Of a stretch of 64,000 nt of DNA, positions 54,401 through 64,000 are shown in pieces (positions within the stretch are counted from its first letter, which is position 1; each line of letters opens with the position of its first letter). The notes under the pieces were generated by a model. The model was not told where the DNA came from. It did not search any database and worked only from the letters and a program-made list of their open reading frames with translations. The translations under genes were made by a program, and so were the position numbers. Source of the DNA: Nannochloropsis oceanica (lineage: Eukaryota > Sar > Eustigmatophyceae > Eustigmatales > Monodopsidaceae); the NCBI GenBank assembly GCA_004519485.1, contig CP038113.1, positions 516,501-580,500 of the forward strand, written 5' to 3'.

Positions 54401-57400
54401 AGAGCACCCCGCCTGACATTGTTCAGATGCTGCTCAATTTGGCTGAATTCATGGAGCACGACGTGGAGGCCTTGCCGATAGACATTCACATTTTGGCGGA
54501 GCTGGCACAGAAATGCCATGCTTATGCAAAGGCGTTGCACTACAAGGTAGGGAAGGGGAGGGGGGAGTCCAGGAAGGGGGAAGAGATTGGAGCGAGGGAA
54601 GAGGGATAGGCTATATGGAAAAAATCACGAGAAACATGCAGTCACTCAAACTCACCACCTTCCCTCCATCCTTCCTTGCCCAAGGAATTGGAATTTCAAA
54701 CCTCCCCCGCTGCCTGCGTGGAATCTCTCATTTCAATCAACAAGAAACTTGGACAGCCCGAGGCCGCGCTGGGTATCCTGAAATATGCTCAGAAAAAGTT
54801 GGGGTCGGAAATAGTAGTGAAAGAGTCGTGGTTGGCTAAGCTAGGGAATTGGAGTGAGGCCTTGGGACTGTATGAAGAGAGGGCGAAGAAGGCGGAGGAG
54901 GAGGGGAGGGAAAAGGGGAGGGGGGGAGGGGGGGACATGGAGGCCGTGTTGGGGATGATGAAATGCTTGGATGCCTTGGGCCAGTGGGGGGAGATAGTCC
55001 ATTTGTGTCACGGGGTTTGGGAACGGTTGATGAGGGAGGGGGAGGAAGGGGGAGAGAGAAAGGGAGGGAGATGGGTGCAGAAAAGGGTGATCAATCTGGC
55101 GGCACATGCATGCTGGAAGTTGGGGCAGTGGGAGGGAATGGAGCACTTTTTGATGTATTTGGATGACGATGTGGTGGAGTCAGCTTTTTATCGCGCTATC
55201 TTGGCGATCCACAATGAAGACTTTGACGCTGCGGCGATTAACATTGACCATGCGCGGCGATTACTCGACACGACGTTTACGGCGCTGGTCTCGGAGAGTT
55301 ATAATAGGGCCTACATGTCCATGGTAACTTTCCAGCAGCTGGCGGAGATGGAGGAGATTATTGCGTTCCGTCGTTTGGTGGTCCAGCAGCAGCAACGGCA
55401 GCAGCAACAACAGCAAGAGCAGAGTGGAGGGGGGGGTGGAGGGCATTTGCAGATGCAAGGAGGAGGAGGGGCAGGTGGAGGGGAAGATATTGGGAAGGCA
55501 AAGCAGCTGTTGCTGGAGAAATGGAAGCGACGCTTGCAAGGGTGTCGCTCTGATCTTTCTGTATGGCAGCGTGTGTTATCGGTGCGTTCCCTCATATTAA
55601 GTCCTACGGATCATATTGACGCGTGGCTTCAATTTTCAGCTTTATGTCTGCAGAGTAAGAATTATTCTTTGGCCGAAAAAGTGTTGACCGAGCGGTTATC
55701 CCTTCATGTGGTTGGTGGTGGTGGTGGAGGAGAAGGAGGGGAATCGATCGGAGGAGGAGGAGGAGGAGGAGGAGGAGGAGGGGCTGGGAATACTGCTACT
55801 GGCCTTCTTTCTCCTGCTGGTCGTGGTGGTGATCGTCGTTCTTCTCCGTCTCCTGCGGTGGCAGCTGTAGGTGGTCTGAGCGGCGGACGAGGGGTTGGGG
55901 GGGGAATGGGGATGGATATTTTGGCCTCTACACGATTTGAGGTACAGTTTGCTTACCTCAAGTACACCTGGGCAGTGGGTCGGAAGGACGAAGCGCTGCA
56001 GCGGCTATCGCAGCTCGTCGCTCGCCTTCCTCCCCAACACATGCACCTGCAGGTCCGCTGTCTTGTGAAACTCGGCGATTGGGAGTTGGCACGCCTTCCG
56101 CTCGGCTCCCCCCTCGGACAAGACGTCTTCCGGAAGGTTTCGGAGGCTTATTCGACCGCTACACAACTCGATGCTGGCGATTACAAAGCGTGGCACTCGT
56201 GGGCACTGGTCAATTTCCACATGATGGAGGAGATGACTATCGGCCAAATGCCCCCGAGCCAGGCGAAGAAGGAAGAGGGAAGTACGGGGTCAAAGGGCAG
56301 CGGCCGTCGACCATTCCCTCGCTCTTCCTCTTCTAATTGCTTGCCAGCGGAGCATGCACAGCAGCATCTTCATCATAATGGGCCCTCCGCGGCTGCCTCT
56401 GTCGCTGCCTATAACATGGCTGCAGCTCAAGGCTTCCTCCGTGCTATTTCTCTGGGGCGCCGTCGATGGTGCGCTAGCGTGCAACAAGACCTGCTTTGCC
56501 TGCTCACAGTCTGGTTCCGATATGGGAATGATCCTGATTTGCATCGCATTTTGGCTTCCGGCTTCAACCTGGTCAGTTTGGATGCGTGGCTCGGCGTTTT
56601 GCCTCAGTTGATTGCGCGAATCCACACGCGGGAGAGTCCGATTCGGTTTTTACTCGATGACCTTCTCTCCCGTCTTGGCTCGCGGCATCCGCAAGCGTTG
56701 GTGTACCCTTTGAGTGTCGCACTCAAGTCCCCAAAGGTTGAGCGGAAGACTGCAGCGGAGGCATTGATGAGCACGCTGCGCCAGCATTATTCATCGTTAG
56801 TGGAAGAAGCTCTATTAGTGAGTGGAGAGATGATCCGTGTGGCAATTCTGTGGCACGAGCAGTGGCATGAGGGTTTGGAGGAGTCATCGCGGCTGTATTT
56901 TGGGGATGGAAACATAAAGGCGATGCTTGAGACGCTCATTCCGTTGCACCAGCAGTTGGAGGCTGGACCAACAACTTTAAGGGAGGCTGCGTTCCAGCAG
57001 GCGTTTGGGCGGGAGCTCTCGCAGGCCTATCAGTGCATAAAGCGCTATCAGGATCTAATCGCACAGGCGGGCGTCGCGATTCCTGTGACTGGCGGATTTA
57101 TCCGGCCTGGAGGTAGCAGCAATGGGCACGGGCACGGCTCTTCTTCTTCTTTGCCGCGTCAACATGCTCTGACTGACGCGGATGCTGCTTTAAACCAAGC
57201 CTGGGATTTGTACTACACTGTCTTCCGTCGCATCAACAAGCAGCTGCCTTCCCTTACAAGCCTCGACCTCCAATACGTCTCTCCTGCCTTGCTTGGCGCG
57301 CGCAATCTGGAATTGGCCGTTCCAGGGACTTACCGTGTAAATGGCGCTGCGGTCCGCATCGCGCACTTTCAAGCTTCAGTCCCAGTGATAAGTAGTAAGC

Positions 57401-59289
57401 AACGGCCGAGAAAGGTGACGATTCACGGGGAGGATGGACGTGATTATTTGTTCTTGTTGAAGGGTCACGAGGACTTGCGCCAGGACGAGCGGGTGATGCA
57501 GTTGTTCGGGTTGGTTAACGCGTTGTTGGCTCGGGATCGGCGGACGAACAAGCATGATCTGTCCATTCAGCGATACGCCGTCACGCCGTTGAGTCATAAT
57601 GTGGGTATTGTCGGCTGGGTCCCTCATTGCGATACGTTGCATGCGCTTATCCGCGACTATCGTGAAGCGCGGAAGGTCATGTTGGGGATTGAGCACCGAT
57701 TGATGTTGCAAATGACCCCGGACTATGAGTCTTTGCCATTGATGCACAAGGTAGAAGTGTTTGAAGCTGCGCTAGAGAATACAGCGGGTCAAGACTTGTA
57801 TAAAGTGTTGTGGTTAAAGAGTGAGAATTCGGAGATTTGGTTGGATCGGCGCACGAATTACACGCGTTCGTTGGCGGTGATGAGCATGGTTGGTTATATC
57901 TTGGGGTTAGGCGACCGACACCCTTCTAATCTCATGCTTGATCGACACACAGGCAAGATTTTGCATATTGATTTTGGTGACTGTTTTGAAGTGGCCATGC
58001 ACAGAGAAAAGTACCCGGAGAAGATCCCTTTCCGCTTGACGCGGATGCTGACGAATGCGATGGAGGTCAGCGGGATTGAGGGCAATTTTAGGTGTACCTG
58101 CGAGAAGGTGATGACAGTGCTGAGGGATAATAGGGACAGCTTGATCGCGATGCTTGAAGCCTTTGTACATGACCCATTGATTTCTTGGAGATTGCTCGGA
58201 GGGGCGTACGGAAACCCGGAGGAGGGAGGGGGGGAGCCTAGTGGGCCGAGCGAGGTGATGGATGCGGGAGCTGGGAAAAGAGGGCAGGTGGAGATGGAAA
58301 GAGGGCAGGTTGAGATGGAGGAGAAGGAGGAGGAGGAAGGAAAAGGAGGGGAGATGTGGGCGGACCGTGAGTCACTCGACCCGCGTACGACAGAGAAGGA
58401 GAGGAAGAGCATCGCTGTGCTTCCGGTGGTGGGTGAAGACGTAATTTCTCAAGGAGGAGGCGGCGGAGATGGACCAGCGCCGGGTGTGAATCGCCTGCAT
58501 CGAATTGCGACACCGGCCGCTATGCCCTCTGTGGAAGAGCACCATCAAGTGCATTTTGCGGAGGGCGGACATCACGTCTTGCCGACGGTATCTGAGCGAC
58601 GAACTGAGCGCGAAAGAGGATGGGAGGAAGATGGAATGGGCTTGCAGGAGGATAAGGCCCAAAAAGAGGAAGGGGGGCAGGTCGGCAGGGCGGTCTCGGA
58701 AATGCGAGCTATTGCAAGTGCAACTGTCGGTGGGGATGGGCGAGGGAGGGAAGAAGGGAGGGAGGAAGAAGATAGTCGCAAAGGAGGAGAAGGTGAAGGA
58801 GGAAGTGGAGGACCACCGCGATATTTGCACAACAATTCCGATTCATCGTCAGGAGCAGGAACAAGAGCAGCAGCAGCAGTAGGGCCATCGTCCATGACGA
58901 CTTCAACGTCGATGCGTCGGGCCAAGATGATGGAACTTCATTTAGATATTGGCTCGCTAGCCGCTAGCCTGAGCGCAAACAAAACGCGGTTTAGCAGTAG
59001 TGTAGCCATGCCTCCTCATTCACTCGCTCATTCTCGTCTCGACCATCGGAGCGCGCGAGAGAGGGATTTAGTTCAGGCTGTAGGCCCGGAAGGAATGGAA
59101 GCACCAGCGGAGGTCTTGAACGAGAAAGCCATTGCAGTCATTCGGCGGGTGCAGGATAAATTGACGGGTTTGGATTTCGATAATGACGTTGCCTTGGATG
59201 TGCCAGAGCAGGTGGAAAGGCTGATTCAACAGGCGACGTCGAACGAGAATTTGTGTCAGTGTTTTATTGGATATTGTCCATTCTGGTAG
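48484..59289 (+). CDS. TOR: Target of rapamycin (TOR) kinase
   Basis: Exons: 48484-48566, 48797-49036, 49148-49468, 49655-49823, 49981-50270, then 50385 to about 52404, about 52472 to 53905, about 54016 to 54546, and 54685-59289, for about 3230 residues. HEAT repeats ('[20 protein letters not shown]', 'SITAL'-type blocks, '[13 protein letters not shown]') lead into FAT ('[20 protein letters not shown]', 'LNLAEFMEH'). FRB follows ('[19 protein letters not shown]' to '[15 protein letters not shown]', about 2398-2545). The kinase ('[11 protein letters not shown]', '[12 protein letters not shown]', about 2602-2869) and FATC ('[15 protein letters not shown]', last residues) close it. FRB residues equal to mTOR Ser2035, Trp2101 and Phe2108 are kept, so rapamycin-FKBP binding looks possible. 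It is longer than human mTOR (2549) through Gly, Glu, Gln and Ser insertions, chiefly a 300-residue acidic stretch before FATC. Two frame transitions fall at G runs. Confidence 0.97.
52405..52471 (+). other. TOR frame transition 1: tiny intron or G-run length error
   Basis: The reading frame moves from phase 1 to phase 2 across a run of ten G (52414-52423). A 67-bp GT-AG intron (GTGATG ... GTTGCAG) would join both frames in phase 0. A run of nine G would also join them, as a Gly/Ser/His linker that keeps a SEML match to human mTOR. The data do not decide. Confidence 0.6.
53906..54015 (+). other. TOR frame transition 2: small intron or G-run length error
   Basis: The frame moves back at a run of thirteen G (53918-53930). 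A 110-bp GT-AG intron (GTGGGT ... TTACAG) joins MLMQAR to [10 protein letters not shown] in phase 0. It would be purine-rich up to the acceptor, unlike every other intron here, so a miscounted homopolymer remains possible. Confidence 0.6.
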
Positions 59290-59915
59290 AAGGGAGTGAG
59301 AGATGGAGTGAGGGAGGGTGTAAGTTTGTGTACATACTTATAGACAGAGAGAGGGGTCGATTGAGAGCAATTTTGAAAGCGGTGAGAGGTTATGCACAAC
59401 GAATGGGAATGGAGCCATTTTGATGCACAAAAGAAAGACAACACCATTACGCACACCAGACTTTAAGAGAGGGTAGAAGTTTCTTTCTTGCAGCCCAATG
59501 TCAAATCACTTTTTTGTACCGGGAAGAACACGTGATAATCTAGCGACTCCACCTTACTTACTCCATGTCCGGGTTTCTCGCAGGGTTTTCAGTCTTTCAA
59601 TACAAGACACAAAACCGAACACTCGCAATATGAAGGGTGTGTTGAATCGGACTTATGATGTCCGTCGTGTGGTCAGATCTGAAATCTTTGAATGCTTACT
59701 CAAGAGGGGCTGAAATCCCATAAACTATCGAGCAACGCCTATTTCTACCAAAAACCATGGCAACCACATAAAAGAAAAGCGAATCCTCTCAGATATGATA
59801 TAAATCGAAGAGCATGTATATCAAAACACGGGCAGCACCAAATCTCCACCAGTCCCCCCCGCGAAATCTTCACTTTAGCTTATTCAACTTCAAAATCATC
59901 TCTGTTTTTTTAATC
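59290..59915. other. Convergent 3' regions of TOR and the Nudix gene
   Basis: 626 bp, AT-richer than its surroundings, holding copy B of the dispersed repeat (59530-59722). No gene was seen. Confidence 0.5.
59530..59722 (+). repeat. Dispersed repeat, copy B (related to 7489-7696)
   Basis: Same block order and orientation as copy A: GTGATAATC..., GTCCGGGTTTCT, TTTTCAGTC, TATGATGTCCGTC, GTCAGATCTGAAAT and GAGGGGCTGAAATCCCAT. Both copies end soon after the GGGG.TGAAATC block. Confidence 0.55.
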
Positions 59916-60554
59916 TCATTGCCGTAAATTCTCGTTCATTTTCAGCCCTCCGCTCAGCCCCTGCGTCAATATATCCGGTTTCATCAGAAACGTGTCAAGC
60001 GCATGCTGTAATGGCAGGAAACACTCTGCTCTCCTCTGAACCAATGCCTCTAGGGTAATCCACTCCCAAGCCTCACATTTATGCGGCTCCATGTTTTTCA
60101 AAAGGGGTGAAGTTGAAAGCACCGCCGCTATTACAATCAGGGTCACGTAGTGCTTGCCCGCAGATTCAGAAAACACATCTTGCGTCACGCCAACCAAACG
60201 CACACTTGTCGAATCCAAGGCGAGGTTGCACTCTTCCTCCACCTCCCGCACAGCACACTGGGCCACACTCTCATTCACCTCCAAATGGCCCCCAGGAAGT
60301 GCAAGGCTTCCACTACCATGCGAACCTTTCCGTCGCCCGATCAAGACGAGACCCGGATGCTCTTTGTGGTGGACGAGGACGCCCACACCGACGCAGACGT
60401 TGGTTGTCGGGGTATTTGGGGTAGGCGTGATGACAGGCTGTGTTTGAGTGAAGCTGGTATGAGATGAGGAGAAAGCAAGTTCTCTCCGTCTTGCATACGG
60501 TGTAGATCTGGAAAAGATCCCCGGACGCCAAGAAAGCTGGTTAGACAAAACCAA
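59916..60554 (-). CDS. Nudix hydrolase, NUDT15/MTH2 type (5' end unresolved)
   Basis: The open frame covers at least 212 residues, but no in-frame ATG exists before the conserved domain, so a short upstream exon must supply the start. The domain begins 'VCVGVGVLVHHKEHPGLVLI' and contains 'GRRKGSHGSGSLALPGGHLE'. The Nudix box is G-HLEVN-E-SVAQCAV-RE-V-E-EE-CN. All metal-binding Glu residues are present, while the Gly near the end of the box is Asn, as NUDT15 also varies there. 'VEPEKNESWEWV' of human NUDT15 corresponds to 'MEPHKCEAWEWI' here. NUDT15-type enzymes hydrolyse modified or ordinary nucleoside triphosphates. The first 50 residues are Ser/Thr/Arg-rich and could be a targeting peptide. 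Convergent with TOR. Confidence 0.85.
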   Translation of the reverse strand: MVLSNQLSWRPGIFSRSTPYARRRELAFSSSHTSFTQTQPVITPTPNTPTTNVCVGVGVLVHHKEHPGLVLIGRRKGSHGSGSLALPGGHLEVNESVAQCAVREVEEECNLALDSTSVRLVGVTQDVFSESAGKHYVTLIVIAAVLSTSPLLKNMEPHKCEAWEWITLEALVQRRAECFLPLQHALDTFLMKPDILTQGLSGGLKMNENLRQ

Positions 60555-61099
60555 AGGAGAGACTTGATGAGAGCTTTTCCCTCTTGAGTGGTTTTCAAGT
60601 CATGTGGCAATGGTCGACAGGCTACCACAAGGTGCCGAGATACAAGCTTGACTAAGTGTTGATCCACATGATACGGTACGGGCAGGATAGCGAGTCACGA
60701 AATAATCAAGAATATAGAATGGAGGATCAACGGATGAAAGGGGGGGAGGAGGTCGATGAAGACGAAAAGAGTTTCTTACCTCTGTCGGAATGTTTCCATC
60801 ACCGCAGCCACTGCTCATGTGGCTCATGCCTGGACGTGTCTGTGCTTCTGTGGGTCTGTGGGTGTTGCATGGTGGGGTAGGTGGTTGGGGGTTAAATGTT
60901 CTATAGCTCATCAGCGAGCTTTTAACGCCGCCGCCATCAGACAGCATCACCACGATAAGAGGCAAGCTCTCATCACAACCAATGCCGCAGCATACATTAC
61001 ACAAGCGCAGGCGAGACAACCCAGCATGACCACCATCTCGTAAAGCCTTACAATCCGCGGCGCCCGAAAGCCTTTCAGCCCAAGCCACCGGATGCAAGT
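60555..61099. promoter_or_regulatory. Divergent upstream region of the Nudix and tocopherol-cyclase-like genes
   Basis: 545 bp that should also contain the missing first exon of the Nudix gene on the minus strand. I could not place it. Confidence 0.35.
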
Positions 61100-62871
61100 A
61101 TGCGCTGTTATCATCGAGTCCTCTCCCCCGTCATGCTCCTGCTCCTTGCCCTTCAAGCCGCCTTCCTAGTTCTTACATCGGCCGATGCTGCCGCTGCGAG
61201 AGGTGTAGGGTCAAGCTCATCCTCTTCAACACTACCGGCGCCCTTTAACTCGCCAGATGTACATCCAAGCAAAAACGCCGTCAACCCTCCCCCACCGCCC
61301 GCCTTCGCCTCCTCCTCCGCCCTTCCCCGACGACGCTGGACAGACAAGCGCGCCCCATCTTCAACCACATCTTATTCTGCATCTGCAAAGACCGACTCAA
61401 GGCTACTGCAAGGCGTTCACGGGACCCGAAGTATTACAAGCATCGGCACCGGCATCCTCCTCCCCCTCTTTCTCCTCCTCCAACCCTCCCACTCCTCCCC
61501 CTTCGACCCCCATCCCCTGCCTCTTCTCCTTGGTCTCTGCTTTTTTAACGGCTGGTATATTCGCGTCACAGACCATAAAAAACACCTAGCGTTTGCCCTT
61601 ATCGTCGGGTCATTCAAACATCCAGGGGCGAACTCCTACACTGAACATTATGTTGCTCTCGTCTACTCAGATAAGCAGGGTAATATGCACACCGCTCACG
61701 CCTTCCCCGATCCCGACTCCGTGACAATCGACATGGACAGCGAGGGGTACGTGGGTGTGCCTTCTAACTTCACTTGGCGCTCAGAAGAAGTTGGCGAATT
61801 GCACATAGGGGGAAACGAAGGTCATTTTGATTTCACCCTGCCGGGGATCGCGGCGGTGGCGACGTTTCATGACAGGGTGCCATGGTGTGAAAAGAGGCCT
61901 GAGATGGGTGGACCGGAGGTAAGAACGATAGAGAGAGGGAGATGTGAGGTGACAAATATGCATCGAATGCTTGCGACAGGATGAAAGTGGGATGGAAAAA
62001 TGGTAGTGGTAGCTGCTCCCAACCTGTTTCTCCCCAGACTTACCCACCCACTCAATCCTCCAATAGGGATGGCTCGGCAGCACCCCCCTCCTCCCCTGTC
62101 ATTACTTTGTCCACTCCCTCGCATCCCGCACCACCTACCGCCTCCGCCTTAGGAATAAGCCCTCCTCTTCCTCCTCCTCCCCTCCGTCCCCCCCTCCATC
62201 CTCCCATCTCTCCGGGCAGGGCTATGCCCACATGGAAAGCAATTACGGGAACCACTTCCCTTCCGGCTGGCTATGGTGCAATGCCATTTCGCCTCAGAGG
62301 GAAGTGAAGCTCCTTATGGTGGGAGGCAAATTTGAGATCGGGCCAACGGCTCCTACCACATGGATCGTTGCATTCAGGTCCCCACGTTTTGAATGGACGT
62401 TTCGGACCACGGACTTGGACAAGGTAACGGCAAGGCTTGACTATAGCACACGAACATTGAGGTAAGTGAGTGATGGAGGGAGTGGATGAACGAGGACGCC
62501 ATGACCTCCAATGCTGCTTTTCATTCATCCACCCATCGCCGAAGTTCCCTCCCCCTTCACTCCTCCTCTCCCTCCCTCCCTGTTATTTCCACCTCTCGCG
62601 CAACAGATTGGAAGCCCGCTCAAGATGCGGCCGCCGAAGGATAGAGGTGATGATGGTTGCGCCCCCAGGCTCCTTTGGCCCTCCACTCTACGTCCCTACC
62701 CGAGGGGGCTTCTCGTGCTTGCCCGGCTGCCGGGAGTCGTTCACGGCCACAGCGCATATCAAGGCGGTGGACGAGGGGGGGCGCGGAGGGGGAAGGAGGA
62801 TTGTTTTGGAAGAGGTGTGTGAGGTGCCTTTGGCGGCACTGGAGCTGGGAGGGGCGTTGCAGCGATTGTGA
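61100..62871 (+). CDS. Tocopherol-cyclase-like (VTE1-family fold) protein with signal peptide
   Basis: Three exons (61100-61918, 62220-62461 and 62607-62871; GT-AG, in phase) give 441 residues. An N-terminal hydrophobic leader ('VMLLLLALQAAFLVL') precedes a Ser/Pro-rich stretch. The core starts 'FFNGWYIRV', equal to the 'FFEGWYFRV' opening of tocopherol cyclases. It continues with 'ESNYGNHFPSGWLWCNA', equal to 'EKNWGGGFPRKWFWVQCN', and ends 'FTATAHIKAVD'-type strands and 'EEVCEVPLAALELGG'. VTE1 closes the chromanol ring of vitamin E in plastids; related lipocalin-like proteins of unknown role share this fold. The protein is shorter between the two main motifs than plant VTE1, so a divergent paralogue is as likely as VTE1 itself. 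Residues about 100-150 are poorly conserved and might hide an intron. Confidence 0.7.
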
Positions 62872-63669
62872 AGAGGGGGGAAGGAGGGAGGAAGAAAGGG
62901 ATGGATGCACATAGATTGACAAAAGACGCACGTGTACCACACGCCAGCGTAACACGGCAGGCACGATGACTGCAATTTCTATTTTTAAACAGAACAAAAA
63001 GATTACCAAATGCGAATATTTTATTTGGGGGAAATGCGACAAAAGAAGCTGGCGCCTGCTTTATCTGAGTCTCTATGAATATAAATAAATAATTATTCTG
63101 AATCTTCCTCCTCCTTCTGAAGGCTTCGGACCACGCACCTGGGTTGTGATGATGGCAATGGTAAAAAGAAAGGAGAAAATCGGCTTTGAAAAAAAAAACT
63201 CAATCGATAATTAATATCCATAAAATGCAGCGGCAGCCGCAGTGCACTTTCTTACGTATCTGTTCCGATCGTCGATTGATTTCTTTTTCATTCATCAGGC
63301 CATTACGTCGATTGATTTCTTTTTCATTCATCAAGCCTTTACGTCGATTGATTTCTTTTTCATTCATCAGGCCTTCACGTCGATTGATTTCTTTTTCATT
63401 CGTCAGGCCTTCACGTCGATTGATTTCTGTTTCATTCGTCAGGCCTTCACGTCGATTGATTTCTGTTTCATTCGTCAGGCCTTCACGTCGATTGATTTCT
63501 GTTTCATTCATCAGGCCTTTACAAAAAGTTAGTCTCACGGCCTGCGTTCTGTATGTCATCATCAACACAGTTCCTCTCATCAATCTCCTTCTCCCGGACC
63601 GGTCCACAATAATCAGACGCCCGTGAGCAACGCATCCTCCTTTCCCCCTTCTCTCCTCCCTCAAATCAA
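62872..63669. other. Convergent 3' regions with a 36-bp minisatellite
   Basis: 798 bp between stops. AT-rich at 62980-63230, followed by seven tandem 36-bp units. No gene is claimed, although both strands stay open across the repeat. Confidence 0.5.
63270..63521. repeat. 36-bp minisatellite, seven contiguous units
   Basis: Units start at 63270, 63306, 63342, 63378, 63414, 63450 and 63486. The unit begins CGTCGATTGATTTCT and ends CAGGCCTTTA or a close variant. Units differ at four to six positions (TTTTT/TGTTT, CAT/CGT, AGG/AAG, TTTA/TTCA/ATTA). Because 36 is a multiple of three, three frames stay open, each as a 12-residue repeat. On the minus strand this reads GLTNETEINRRE. Confidence 0.97.
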
Positions 63670-64000
63670 CTACATTATGATGGGCCGCAGCATCACTTCA
63701 CACGCCTCACTCGACAAGGACGGTGCCATGCGAAAGCCCAACCTTTGGTAGTACCCCGTCAACCTCCCACTCCCATTATCATCAACAGTCAACAGAATAT
63801 ATCCTCTTCTCTCCCTCCCCCTTTTCCTCGTCCTCCAGTTTCCGAGTCCGTGTTCCTCTTTCTCTTCTTTCTCTCCAAGCAATGCCTCGCTCACCATCTC
63901 CATCATCTTCTCCCCATATCCCCGCCCTCTAGCCTCGGGCGGGACATAACACCACACCAACACAACCACCGGCAAAGGCCTTAAGCCTCCGCCCGCACAC
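63670..64000 (-). CDS. GNAT-family N-acetyltransferase, C-terminal part (5' end outside window)
   Basis: The frame is open from the right edge to TAG at 63670-63672, about 109 residues. 'VLVWCYVPPEARGRGYGEKM' is strand beta4 plus motif A with the acetyl-CoA-binding RGRGYG loop. 'YILLTVDDNGSGRLTGYYQR' followed by 'LGFRMA' is motif B, with the usual 'Y..LGF' ending. An acidic/basic insertion (EKEEKEEHG...RKRGRERR) separates the two. GNAT enzymes transfer acetyl groups to amines of proteins or small molecules. The substrate cannot be told from this half. Convergent with the tocopherol-cyclase-like gene. Confidence 0.85.
   Translation of the reverse strand, partial: CAGGGLRPLPVVVLVWCYVPPEARGRGYGEKMMEMVSEALLGEKEEKEEHGLGNWRTRKRGRERRGYILLTVDDNGSGRLTGYYQRLGFRMAPSLSSEACEVMLRPIIM

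Noticed and set aside
63270-63521. CRISPR array, suggested by 36-bp repeats
   Set aside because: Units are contiguous with no spacers, and the window is clearly eukaryotic; it is a minisatellite.

Overview
This is a nuclear DNA window from a eukaryote, most likely a photosynthetic stramenopile (heterokont) alga. Introns are short (about 70-450 bp) and spliceosomal, intergenic gaps are small, and about 20 protein genes lie on both strands. Two genes (4525-6484 and 46447-48040) start with a signal peptide whose predicted cleavage site is followed by Phe (YC-F and SA-FF). That is the bipartite plastid-targeting signature of algae with a secondary red plastid. An epsilon-tubulin gene points to a lineage that builds, or recently built, centrioles and flagella. 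I cannot name the species; a eustigmatophyte or a relative would fit.

Layout. 1-6.5 kb: the 3' end of a VOC/glyoxalase-fold gene (+), RUVBL2 (-) and a plastid-leader protein (+). 8.2-12.5 kb: a UCHL3-type deubiquitinase (+) and TELO2 (-). 13-22 kb: a GMC oxidoreductase (+), a CCA-adding tRNA nucleotidyltransferase (-) and an MFS transporter with a Sec14 (CRAL-TRIO) domain in its central loop (+). 23-33 kb: a 16-exon ISWI remodeller with HMG-like segments at both ends (+) and epsilon-tubulin (-). 33-43 kb: a CREST-type seven-TM protein (+), an F-box/MATH/USP7-like/ZZ protein (-), a 2-oxoglutarate/Fe(II) oxygenase (-) and a GH16-fold membrane protein (+). 44-48 kb: a WEE1-type kinase (-) and a plastid-leader GIY-YIG protein (+). 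48.5-59.3 kb: the full TOR kinase (+). 59.9-64 kb: a NUDT15-type Nudix hydrolase (-), a tocopherol-cyclase-like protein (+) and the C-terminal end of a GNAT acetyltransferase (-) that leaves the window.

Three genes belong to one biochemical process. TOR is a PIKK whose folding and complex assembly depend on the TTT complex (TELO2) and on R2TP (RUVBL1/RUVBL2). All three lie within about 57 kb, and WEE1, a growth and cell-cycle regulator, is next to TOR's neighbour. This may be coincidence, but the linkage can be tested.

The strongest structural oddities are the MFS-Sec14 fusion; an F-box protein built from the MATH and ubiquitin-like parts of USP7 without the protease; introns with GGGA tracts at the donor side and complementary CCCT tracts at the acceptor side; a decayed partial copy of an ISWI exon; a GC-AG intron in the CCA gene; and two frame transitions inside TOR at long G runs. 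No transposon, retroelement, rRNA, tRNA or CRISPR array was recognised.
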